Assembly: GCA_021234535.1 (NCBI GenBank)
Contig: CM037846.1
Location: 20,105,814 to 20,169,813 of the forward strand
Length of the DNA stretch: 64,000 nt
Reading direction: 5' to 3'
DNA from: Stichopus chloronotus
Taxonomy: Eukaryota > Echinodermata > Holothuroidea > Aspidochirotida > Stichopodidae
The notes beneath the pieces are model-generated. The model was not told the origin of the DNA. It was given only the letters and a program-made list of their open reading frames with translations, and did no database searches. The translations under genes were made by a program, and so were the position numbers. This document shows, in pieces, positions 13,198-23,782 of the stretch; the stretch's first letter is position 1, and every line of letters starts with the position of its first letter.

Positions 13198-13345
13198 TTC
13201 GCTGCTATTACTTAATTTTACATCACTACTATTAAATTTTACATCGCCACTATTTCTTTTAACATCGCTGCTACTTATTTTACATGGCTACTACTTCGTT
13301 TTACATTGTTACTGTGTCATTTCACATCGCTAGTACTTCATTGTA
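13198..13345 (+). repeat. Tandem repeat, 21-bp unit, ~7 copies
   Basis: Consecutive 21-bp units of the form CATCGCTACTACTTAATTTTA run through this segment, each beginning with CAT and ending with a T-rich stretch plus TA or CA. Length is strictly kept while sequence drifts. The plus-strand frame through it is a by-product. Confidence 0.85.
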
Positions 13346-13439
13346 CGCCGCTTGCGATTCGTTTGCCATTTTGCAGTTCTATATGTTGAGGCCACTAAAC
13401 TTGAAACGACTGAAAGAAGACAATCCGTCGCTGCATCCG

Positions 13440-13680
13440 TCCCCTATATTTAGAGACATTTGTCCAGTGGGCATTTGTCCGTATTTGCCGAGGTTTATAT
13501 TGGGTGAGTAGTTGTCCGGGTATGTTTTGTTTAGGAGTATATTGTCCAGGAGTATTTGTCGGGGTAGAATTTTCCTTGGGGTTCGACTTGGTGTTTGTCT
13601 GGGGGTGTTTGTGAGGGAGCTAATCGACTTGGGGTATTGTCCAGGGGGCATCCGTCCTGTGGGTATTTGTCTCATCACGG
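13440..13680 (+). repeat. Phrase array with TTGTCC.GGGTATT motif
   Basis: About ten degenerate copies of a 'TTGTCC-GGGG-TATT' phrase at roughly 18-25 bp spacing. It is related in reverse orientation to the array at 8250-8450. It directly follows the 21-bp tandem repeat, separated by ~90 bp. Confidence 0.6.
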
Positions 13681-14299
13681 TGCTATATGCTTATCGTGGG
13701 TACTTGTACGAGCGTTGTCATTACTCTTGCTTTGTAAATTTGCTTGGTGTATTTCAATATTGCGTTACACAGCATGTATGGGTATCGAGGTCTTTATTGA
13801 TCGTGACATATGTTTACTAGTTTGTAAAAATGGTGCCCCCTCCTCTCCACGTCGCTTGTCGTGTGATTTTACGTTATGATAAATATCGATATTGAGGAAT
13901 ACAAGAATCTTAAGAATTTTCACGTTCTAACCGTTTTTTATCATTTCGATATAATTAGATTACAACATGACAACCAGAACATTTAACCTTCGCTCTTTAA
14001 CGGCGGATTCATTGTAATGAATAGGTTGAGAGGACAGATTGCTTCCATTTAGTTCAAACTAGTTCAGTTAACTTATCCGCATTCTTTTGTTTTAACTTTT
14101 GAAGTTGTATGTGCAACAGTAAAGACATTAACTGACACAAATCTTACATACGTCTTATAAAACTTCAGTCAGGTAAGGCTGTCGACACAGTTCACAGTTA
14201 CTAAAGAGACCCTCTTTTTTTTTCTTTTTTTTTTCTAGTTGGTAACTATGTAACAGGATGGTGTGTGGGTAGAACGTATAAAGATCTCGGCTTGGACTG

Positions 14300-14510
14300 T
14301 TTGTTTGTGTGGGTCAAAGGTCATCTTAGGCACAATGTAGAAACCAATCTCTGCAGTATCTCAGGAACCACATTTTGCGTAGACTTCAAACTTGGAGGGT
14401 GTGTACTTCCGTCTAAGTAAATTAGATTGTGGAGGTTTTTTAGGTCAAAGGTCATATGGGGGCATCAGAGGTTGTACAGTGATAAGTTTTTGAACACACT
14501 ACTTCCAAAG
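14300..14510 (+). repeat. AGGTCA-type repeat units
   Basis: Two diverged units of the window's AGGTCA family, with GGGTCAAAGGTCATCTTAGG near 14314 and TAGGTCAAAGGTCATATGGG near 14440. They lie immediately beside the TIR element that starts at 14514. Confidence 0.7.
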
Positions 14511-14513
14511 GGG

Positions 14514-14785
14514 TAGACTTTGCAAAGTCTTTCTCGGCGAATGAATTCCCCTCCTTTAATACATTCCTCACAATTTGAGCTGCAGCCAGTATAACCAACC
14601 GAGGAGATGTACTCATCTAGTAAACGCTTTTCCATGTGATCGCCGTGCGAGGGCAGCGATCAATGAGGGGAGTAAACACTCTTCCGGAAGAGCAGTACAG
14701 TAAATATACGGATGTTTCTTCAGAGGTGGCGGGACCAAGATTAGGAAGAGAAACTTTCCAGCCCAAGCAGACTCTGCAGAGTCTA
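14514..14785. mobile_element. Non-autonomous TIR transposon, 9-bp TSD, palindromic termini (copy 1)
   Basis: The element is 272 bp and begins TAGACTTTGCAAAGTCT and ends AGACTCTGCAGAGTCTA. These are ~17-bp terminal inverted repeats, and each one is itself a perfect 16-bp palindrome. The 9-bp word CCAAAGGGG flanks it on both sides (14505-14513 and 14786-14794), as expected for a target-site duplication. It shares most of its interior with 48816-49093, which has a different 9-bp duplication. There is no coding capacity. A 9-bp TSD is typical of Mutator-like elements, but the class is inferred only from TSD length. Minus-strand reading frames inside are spurious. Confidence 0.88.
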
Positions 14786-15833
14786 CCAAAGGGGAAGTAA
14801 CCCTGCACTTTACATGTGGGGTAAGGTACAGTGCATAACCTGTTTGGGGTTTGGTTTTGGTGTTAATTGAAGGTTATTTGGGGCTCCAGGAGGTGCAAAA
14901 TGTTAGCTATCAGCAGGTACTTTTACCACCCTATACTACTGTATTAGTGGGTATTTGGTGTAACCAGCTGGCAAAGACCAGCAATACTTGATGTGTTTTA
15001 TAAATCCAGTTAGTATTTTTGGTCTAGTAAATTTGAATTATGTGACTTTTAATGCAATGCACAACAGAAAACAGACTATACCTTTGTCATCCTCTTGTTA
15101 TAAATCTATTATTATATACTGAGCTATTTTGATAGTTACAAGTACAAAGTTCCCAAAAGACAAATAATTTGTTTTTGATTGTGCTTTACTAAGATACAAT
15201 CTGTCCCATACAGATAGAATTTTTCTAGCTGATAAGTGACCATTGACTTCTGAGGTCACTGAGACAGGTTTTATCAATACCAGAGAGATGGTTGGTTTGA
15301 CTTTGTTTTGTCATCTGATCTTCTATTCTTTAAAAGAGAGAAGAAATGCACTTTTTGTCTTAGAAATGCTATATGACTAACATACCATCCAGTATTAATT
15401 CTAATTCACTGCAAATATTCACTGAATTAGATCGGTTGAGGTAGACCCGTATCGGGGGGGGGGGTTCAGGGGGTTCGGACTAACCCCCCACAAGATCTGG
15501 AGTTCCCCTTAGTCTTTGATAGTAGGCCTACGTTAGAAACATATATAATGAGTTTTAATTTGTCGGTCATAATTGTCGGGTAAAATTTTCCACTTGTGGT
15601 AAAATCGACCACCCCCACTGAAAAAGCTGGATGCGGGCCTGGTTGAAGTTTGCATTTAGTTCTAACCTGGGGATTGACACTTAGTTGCAAATCCAAACGT
15701 AAAATTGTGCGAGACGCCGATAACTATGAGATATTGAACACAATAAAGTCAACAATTGAAGATTGTGATTACTTTTCATTCGTGTAGTTCCATTTGTTTG
15801 TAACCTTTCGTTTTCTCAATTTTTTTTTTATAG

Positions 15834-15979
15834 GATTCCGTCCTCTACCACCTCGTGACTGCAAGGATATCCTGGATGGGGGTTCAACAATGAGTGGGAC
15901 CTACAACATCCAACCAGAGGCAATTGGGAGACCGTTTAAAGTCTACTGCGATTTAGAAACAGATGGAGGAGGATGGACG
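15834..15979 (+). CDS. Fibrinogen-related domain protein, exon A (N-terminal part of FReD)
   Basis: This exon encodes the start of a fibrinogen C-terminal-like domain, including RDCKDILDGG, SGTYNIQP, FKVYCDLETDGGGWT. Family knowledge: the first Cys of the FReD and the YCDMxTDGGGWTVFQRR signature lie here, and such proteins are usually secreted pattern-recognition lectins or matrix proteins. Splice evidence: a polypyrimidine tract and TTTTTTATAG acceptor end at 15833. The donor GTATGG starts at 15980. The exon opens with two bases that complete a split codon (upstream intron phase 1) and ends in phase 0 after ...GGWT, matching the next exon exactly. Reading through the donor gives a stop at once, as expected for an intron. 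The upstream exon with signal peptide or collagen/coiled-coil region was not found. I cannot say which FReD subfamily this is. Confidence 0.9.
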
Positions 15980-16924
15980 GTATGGTATTGAAGTCGTAAA
16001 GTTTATATTTCTAACCTCAAGATATTTGCCGAGAAAAATGTAAATATCATAGAATTAGTGAAATTGTCTTCTCTAAATTGGTGAAAAAGGAATCTCAATA
16101 CCTTGTTCTATTTCCAAGTTATGGACTTCAAAGGAAAATAGGGCGTTTAGAATATACCAACATGGCATACGAAGAACATAGCTTTAATCATTGTTAAGCC
16201 ATTCAGTCTCACCAATAAGCATCTGGAAAAGCTTCATCTCCTCAAAATATGTATGTGATGAGTAAAAGGAGATGCATCATTTCAATTTTGAAAAGTTTGG
16301 ATGAACAAATTATTGTTGAGCAACAAATAACTGAATTTGTATTTGTGATAAACTTATCTCTTAAAAAGAAGGCTACTTTCCTTCAGTATTTTGAATAAGC
16401 TATCATTCTACGTTTACAAACATTGGAAAAATATGGTTGTTTTCTGTAAAACAAACGCCTCATTTCCCGTTAATATTTTTTTCAAAGTGGTGCATTGTAC
16501 GGTATCTGTTTTGTCATAACATTGTGCATCATTTTATATCTACATCATCTAAACTGGATAAAACGGAACATTACAATAGCTGAAGTCCATTGTGATCTTT
16601 GAAGTCAATGTACAACACAATGTAATTTATCATCGATGTCAAATTTCAATTTTAAATGCCCACTTCAATTCCAAAGAATAACGAAGACTTTTTGCAGTCA
16701 CTTGCCTGCATAACCTTGAGGCAACTGGTTATCTTTCTTGACCAGAGAAGGCCGTCTTCGCCCACCAATGCCATGAGTTCTGAAATGAAAGAGAGACTTT
16801 GATGCCTGGTCTGCAGGCAAAAATATGAAAGCTGAGGGGCTGGAAAATCCGTTTTACTGTCAATAATCTCGTCTTGCCATCTACCTTTGTTCTTTGCGAA
16901 TGTTTCAGGGAAGAGAAAGCAGGA

Positions 16925-17220
16925 GAAGAGATCATCTGTCACAAAATCTGAAAGAAAACTATGCACTCATCTTCCAGATATTTGAACAACAAAACTATCT
17001 CGACATTTTCGTTGGCCGTGGTGTACAAAATTCAGACTCTCCAAGAAAGGCTCTCCATATCAGTCAATCACTGTTACTTGAAATCAAGCAGACCAATGGG
17101 AATGGGTGTGAATACTCATTTATGCAAAAGTCGGGCTTAAACAATGTTGTTTTTGTAATGGCTATGACATATTTAACTGAATTTGACTTTCACCGACAAA
17201 TTTTCAACTCATATTCCAGC
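16925..17220 (+). repeat. Dispersed repeat, copy of 1.74-2.02 kb
   Basis: Aligns by eye with 1735-2015, sharing CCAGATATTTGAA, ACAAAATTCAGACTC, TTGAAATCAA and TTTTCAACTCATATT. It lies inside the first FReD intron. A 111-residue plus-strand frame overlaps it but has no recognisable domain, and the other copy does not preserve it. Confidence 0.6.
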
Positions 17221-18229
17221 CCTTACTGAGCGAGAAGACTGGTGGTATATTATTCCACGCTTATGTACATTTTTCATGTTGCGGATGGCCTTGAGGGGAA
17301 AGCACAATACACATTACATGAAGTGATATTCAGTGAGATCTCGGTAAATGGTAATCAGAAATACCTTGATACTAAACTTAGGCTACTTAGGACCCATAAT
17401 CTTACATAATGCGTCCTTTACGTAGAACGTAGTAGATGCAATTTAATTGCTAGTGGAATATGTCCTCAGTGTCTTATTACAATTAATTAAATTAATTAAA
17501 TTTCTTCTCCGCTGGTCATTTTCATTATGAGACATCCGCTGCCTCGGTATTCAAGGGGGATCTTCCTCGTTTCGATCGCTTTGTCAATTGCCATCAGTAC
17601 AGCCATTCAACATATGAGATTTCATCCTGGAGTAACTAAGTAACTTTTATCAGTGGTCCACTCAAAATTATTCAAACATATCGGAAGTCAATTAATGGCG
17701 ACAGTGGAAAGAGGTTCAAATTATTTCTAACCAAAAAAAAAACTAGATCTTGTTTACTGTTTGGGGACATTTGAAGGAAAAAAGGCGTTTCAAATACACC
17801 AACATGGCATACAAAGATCATGGTTTCTAATCGTTGTTAAATCATTCACTCCCACCAATGAACAGTTGTAAAAGCTGTATCTCCTGACAACATTACACGT
17901 ATAAGATATATTAAGAATTATGCATAATTTAAACTTTTGGAAGTTTGCGTGATCAAATTGTTTTTTAATATTGTAGAGAACAAGCTTGCGGTGACACGTC
18001 CTCATGTTATGATATCAGATTCAGAAAATAGTGCTCATAATTGCATCATCGAAACCACAATACATTGTATATTTTGGTTTCATGACGTAAGAGTAACTAT
18101 ACACACAATGACATCTGTTGGCCCTTACTTTTTGTTGACGAATGATAGGCACCATGCACTCACCATCCACACCTGCACACTAAGTAAGAGATGTGCCTAA
18201 ACTTCCTTTCTTGAGATTCCATATATGCA

Positions 18230-18860
18230 TGGTTTTCTCAAATTAAAGTTGACTCAAATGGCATTCTAATATAAGACACTTTTTGCACTCAGTATGGTAT
18301 ACCACTACACCTACAATTAACAAAAATAACATCAGTGCAAGTTGCTTCCCTTCTTGAAATATCGTCTTTACAAGGATTTTACCATTTGACCTGTTGCCCT
18401 CCAATGACCTTTAAGTCATGTTTTGCACCCAATGTAGTTCACCTTCATACTCTTATATCAGATTTGTCCTAGTTGTCCTTCTTGACAAATCGTGCTTGCA
18501 AAGGTTTCACAATTTGATCCCTGTTGACCTCCACAACAATAAGGTTCTTTTAATCAATGTAATGCACAAACCAAATATCACCCCTTACGAAAAATTTCAC
18601 CCCTTATGACCTCAAAAGACTTTTGACATCCACCAAAAATGACAGAGTAGTTTTACAAAAGATGGTGTTACACCTACCGACCAAATGAGATCTGTTCCAG
18701 CTTCTTTCTTTCCTTCAGATATCGTGTTTACAAGGATACCAGAATGTGACCCCTATTGGTCTCAAATGACTTTTGACGTCCACAAACAAAAAAGAAACAC
18801 GGTCGGACAGGAAACATTGTTTAGCAAATTTTGCGTTAGGAACTCAGGAAGGCCTAGGCT
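18230..18860 (-). repeat. AGGTCA-type tandem repeat family, reverse orientation
   Basis: Three or four units read on the minus strand, with TGACCTC..TGACTTTTGACGTCCAC and CTTCAGATATCGTGTTTACAAGG words. The latter is the reverse complement of the family's CTTGTAAACACGATATCTC.. phrase. Confidence 0.65.
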
Positions 18861-20049
18861 ATGTTAGCCAATTATGAGTGGATTAGGAAGAAAAGGGCTT
18901 GAAGTTGAATGTGAACTTTAGTCTACTAATTTTCACGATCATTCAGTTAATGCCGTGCTTTCATGTAGTGGCCTAGATTGTAAAAAATTGTGAGAATAAA
19001 TGAAGCATAAAAATACAAATGGGGGAGAGAATATGATTCGGTTAGGGCCTAGCCTAGGGCCTTGGTAATTTAATTTTCTAAACACACAGTAGACCTACAG
19101 TAACGTTAGCACGGTCTACTGTTGTATCTAAGGCCTGGATCTCGATGTGGTGCCCCGTAACTTTGACCTAGGCTAATACGATTATGGGTTGTGTTATTTA
19201 ATAGAATTATTATGTATTTCCGGCTTTTCCGTGATCTTTTTATGAGGACATTTTCCTTTTTGGCCCTTTCTCACAAAACTAAAGAGATCCACTGTATTAT
19301 ACTACTTTAATTCAGCTTGAAAAAGGTCAAGCTCAGGGGATGTATGTAGTCTTGGGGCAATACAGATGGGCTTAAATGGCAAAACAGGAGCAACTGAAAA
19401 ACTTTACAAAAGTGTGCCAGCTGAACTGAACTTTCAATTTGTCAACCAACTTGACTGAAAATCGCAATTCAAGAAATCAAACTGCCAACGGCAAAACTGA
19501 AAGATGTAACTGTGATGAATCTTCATTTAATGATGACAACAATGGAAAAAAACATGCCAATGAAAATACTACAACAGAATATAAAGCACTAAGGGATTTA
19601 ATAGTGATGAAGCCCCTCTAAACGGAGTATGAGAACAGAAACAAGTCTAGTTGGTAATAAGAGTAAATCTCCTGTTATAATACTACTTACAATAACGTAC
19701 ATTTAACTATGTAAATACTACTAAAGTACGCCATTTCACTGAAAAACTTTGAATGTGTTTCACCATATAGGTACATGCAACAAGTTCATATTTTCCTGGC
19801 GTTTCATGTTGCTTTGTTATGCTAAATACTGTTCAACTGCCTACCTCAATTTTTATTTTCACCTTCAAAATTACAATGTACATTTTTTATGTCAGTGATT
19901 ATAAGATTCAATTTACTACAGCTTAACAGTTTAACATAGCCACATCTAAAAGAGACATATAATCCCCACATGTAGAGTTACAACTTTCCAAATCGACTAA
20001 AAGTACTAAATCATACATGTAAAAACATTTTTCTAGAATCAATTCAGCC

Positions 20050-21170
20050 ACATCCAGCATGAGGAGTGCATTCAAGAAGGGAGCATTGCATGCCTACACA
20101 GCGGAGGACATACCGTATGTTCTGCAGTGAGTGACATTATGCATCCTAAATTAGAATCTGTTCCCTCCCCCTTCCTCTTTTTGGAGACCTGGGTTGTTTG
20201 TCTTTCCTTTAATTGAATGAACCTCAAGATTGTTTCACCTCTTGTATTAAGAAAGCATTTGACATGATCAATCAACCTTACTTGTTCTTGATGTAGAAGA
20301 GAAACGTGTACAAATCACCATCCCACCATTCCCAGCCTGAAATGCCATCCTTCACTACAATGTGCTAAATAAAAGAACTTGCACATATAACTGTTTAACC
20401 TGTATGTTGACCCTATTCAATACTGAACAAATTGCTTCTTCCATTGTTTGAAAAAAGTTGCGCATTAAGTATAAAAAGCTGGCCCTAATTGTCTTACAAT
20501 CCATACTCTGCAAATGAGGTTCCTGCATCTGTTGAAAGTACGGTCAACCAAGACTTCAGTAATTCACAAAACTTAGTAACCATAACAGTTGGCAGCACTT
20601 TATAGGTTATACCACTCTGTATCTCTTCAACAATTTGTGTGGAACATGAAGTAGCCAGCAGTTACAAAAAGCTCATTCCTTACTTTCAGTCATACCAAGC
20701 CTTTGAGTGTCTTTGATGCATCTAACATGTCCTTGGGTAGAATTCTAAATACATGTACTCTCTACACCAGATGCTGAAATAAGAAATTTACAGTACCTCA
20801 TCTTTCTCTGTATGAGAACTAAGTTCAATTAAGATTAAGCTTCTTCGAGATTCTGCAGCTTCACATTGTATCCTAACTAAAAAACTTATTTCAGTTGCTC
20901 AGCCCACCTCTTGTCTTCAAGTATGTGAGCAACGAATATCTGCTACAGTTGCTTGCTCAGTTAAAAAGACGAAGAAGAAAAACCTGCCACTCCTCCTTTC
21001 TCATACTCGCCTAGAGGCTCTTTACTAGATCTTAACTTTCACCATTTAATAGAACTAAATGATGAGATGTCCTGTTGAACTGCTTTCCCATAGTCTAGAG
21101 CATTAGATTTGACATCTGCCCTTTGTGAAGTGCCTCTTCGGCTACTTCATTGGCACTAACAAAGAAAAAA
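20050..21170 (-). other. Possible decayed or split coding sequence of unknown identity
   Basis: On the minus strand several short stretches read like protein, but with stops and frame changes between them: NEVAEEALHKGQMSNLML near 21140-21080, AHILEDKRWAEQLK near 20935-20895, RIQCEAAESRRSLILIEL near 20870-20820, and WEWWDGDLYTFLFYIKNK near 20336-20282. The last piece lies between an AG at ~20365 and a GTAAGG donor at 20281-20276, so it could be a small exon. I do not recognise the protein. It may be a real multi-exon gene on the opposite strand inside the FReD intron, a pseudogene, or chance. Confidence 0.22.
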
Positions 21171-23520
21171 AGGGATAAAGCTAACAGTTAGATGTTATGC
21201 AATAGACACCAATATTAATTAGCAACTCAATTTTCCCCATGGAAAACAAAACTAAAAATATTTTGCGTGTCTTTTTAAACAACATGCACCAAGCGTTTCG
21301 AGAAAAATACATGGACCATCATAGACTTAATGGGACACTATCAACCGCTCGAAATGCTTTGTTTTACTGGTGTGCGGTGTGAAAGCTGCGAACGTTTGCC
21401 AATGGTTCACAATAGAATGTAAACAAAAAAAAACAGGACTCTTTGCTTTGCAAAAACTGCGGAAACAGAGATCTCCGAAAAGGTGCTGATTTTGACATTT
21501 TGATAACTGAATATATTCACCCCTTACAAAAATTTCCGCGTTTTCTACGTTTTCGATCTTGGAGGTCGAAAACACGGAAATCGTGGAAAACTTTCTGACT
21601 CAGACATTTTAATATATTCACCCCTTCAAAAGATTTCCGTATCTTAAAACTCGATATGTAGGGAAAACAGTGAAAAAAAAACGAGAAAATATTTTGGAAG
21701 GGTTGAATCTATTCAGTTGTCAAAATTTCCAAGTCCGACAGTTTTGGGCATTTTCGACAATTTTAATCTATTGCACTATTAGGGATTTAATAGGTTTTTT
21801 TATGAGGCTTTGTCTATCCTAAAAATGAAATGCCAAAACTTTACTATCCACCTCTCCTTCCACCGACAGTTAATTGAAAGTAAAAATATTATTGTAGAAA
21901 TGAGCTGAGGGAACGTACATATGGAAGTTTGATCCTTCTCACAAAGGCCTACAAATGTGTTTCCAACACCTCGTAAAATTATCCAGTATTAAATCGAGAC
22001 GTTGTAAAACCACTTAGGTTTCTCAAAATAGAAGGGAAATGTTATCTCGCATTCACTGATATCAGTTATTCAGTTTTGCACCATTAAATTTTGTGAATGA
22101 TTAGGTACTAGGCAAATGTAAGACGAATTAGTTGCGTCCATACATACACGTGCATGTCAGGACTATTTACGAGAAATGAAGAAATGGAAACGTTAAGATC
22201 ACCGGCGCGCACTCGTATGTGTATAAGCTATACGTAATGCATACAAAATGTGCGGTAAGTTTATTCTTAATTCTTGATTATAGGTGATTGTGTCAATTAA
22301 ACTTCGTAATTTTTGTGTTGTGGAAAGTTTATGTTGTCATCTGGAAATGTTGATTGACAAATATCGAATTACCCCATTAAATGAGTAAGGTTTCTCGCGA
22401 AGTTTGAAGACACTGTTTGATAAGTGGGAAATAACGGCCTCTCCTCGATAGTGTTTGTATTAAAGTTCTGCATAATACCTAAAAATCTTTTACATGAGAT
22501 AGTAGATCAAAAATCCGCGTGCCTTGCTATAATGAAGAAAAGAAAGCCTCACTTTGCATTATTCAACGAATAGTTGGACATCACTTGTTAGTTCACTTAC
22601 GCTACGTCCTGTTCGTTGAGAGTTTCCAGTGTGCAAGAATGAAACATTGTAACAACTCCCTGGTCATAATATTCCCAAAATTCCCAGACTAGAGGTTGGA
22701 GACCCTTACGGCATTGAGAGACTAAACAGGACGCAAAACAAATAAAAGTCTTTGCAATCCATGGTTAGTAATAACGCCAGCAAATGTAATGTATGTGGTT
22801 GATTTTAAAGTAAACTTCATTACACGAGCAAATACCCGATATGACTTACAACTTCGAAACTTGTTTATTCTCTAAAAAACTAAATAACGGCCACCACAGA
22901 AAGAATCATTACCCCGACAAGTACTTGCTCCACCGTACCGTGTCCCAACACTTTCCACACATCCCTGTGATGTGGTATACTGCCAATTGCTGTGAAGTAC
23001 CACTGTAAACCAGGAAATACATTGCCATTGCAACACATGTGTATGTAAACCATTTATCATTACTTTGCAAAGAATGAGTGTTTAGGAGTGCAGTAGTATG
23101 AAGTGTTTCATTCTACGAAACATTGAACGTTCTATTCAACTTTTCAGCATTATTTGCTTTAAATAACATCTTTCTGTAAACCAGCTCAATTAAGAACCAC
23201 AGCAATAAAGTTTACTGCTCAGGTGTATTTCCCACATAGACGTCGAGTCCCTCACAAAATATGATAATTTTCTGCTAAAAAGTGAAAAATTTGGTATGTA
23301 CCTACGGTAGAGAATCTCAATCGTGATGATAGTGCCGAATCAAATATGGGATGTGACCACAAATCTTCCAATCAGATGTAAAGAAATTACGGGTTAGGTA
23401 ATATCTATTGAATGACACCATTCATTACATCATTTCATAACACCACACTTCAGGTAATCCAAGGTTTTCGTGCCGTTGCATGATTTCTCTTGATCATTGC
23501 TTTACATTTTTACCGTTTAG

Positions 23521-23782
23521 GTCTTTCAGAGACGTTTCAACGGTTCCGAAAACTTTCGACGGTCTTGGCCAAAGTATCGACGGGGATTTGGGGACCTCAC
23601 AGCAGAGTTTTGGTTGGGCCTCGAAAACCTTCATCGAATCACGTTGATTGACGAGTACGAGCTTAGGATCGAATTGCAAGATTTTGATGATATCCAAATG
23701 ACGTTATCGTATTCCTGGATGAGAGTTGATGACATCACGTCCGGCTTTAAGCTTCATTTAGGGCAATATTCAGGATTGGCAG
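23521..23782 (+). CDS. Fibrinogen-related domain protein, exon B (central FReD)
   Basis: The exon continues exon A in frame and opens with VFQRRFNGSENFRRSW, completing the GGWTVFQRR signature. It then gives KYRRGFGDLTAEFWLGLENLHRIT, the most conserved FReD block, and ELRIELQDFDD...FKLHLGQYSGLAG. The acceptor is a T-rich tract ending TTTAG at 23520. The donor is GTAAAT at 23783, so the exon ends in phase 1, which fits the first bases of exon C. The 262-bp size and conserved residues argue for a functional gene with no stop or frameshift. Family knowledge: FReDs act extracellularly and often bind acetylated sugars or mediate matrix contacts. The actual ligand cannot be told from sequence. Confidence 0.93.

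Larger units (their letters stand above)
15980..23520 (+). other. Intron between FReD exons A and B (7.5 kb)
   Basis: The phase-0 intron is bounded by GTATGG and a CCGTTTAG acceptor. It contains a local direct repeat pair (about 16120-16260 and 17765-17905, sharing ATACACCAACATGGCATAC-like sequence), a dispersed repeat copy at 16.92-17.22 kb, reverse-oriented AGGTCA-family units at 18.23-18.86 kb, and possible decayed coding sequence on the minus strand at 20.05-21.17 kb. An AT-rich FReD-unrelated remainder shows nothing I recognise. Confidence 0.75.

Noticed and set aside
16894..17229. 111-residue frame in the FReD intron
   Set aside because: It coincides with a dispersed repeat, and the second copy at 1.7-2.0 kb does not keep the frame.
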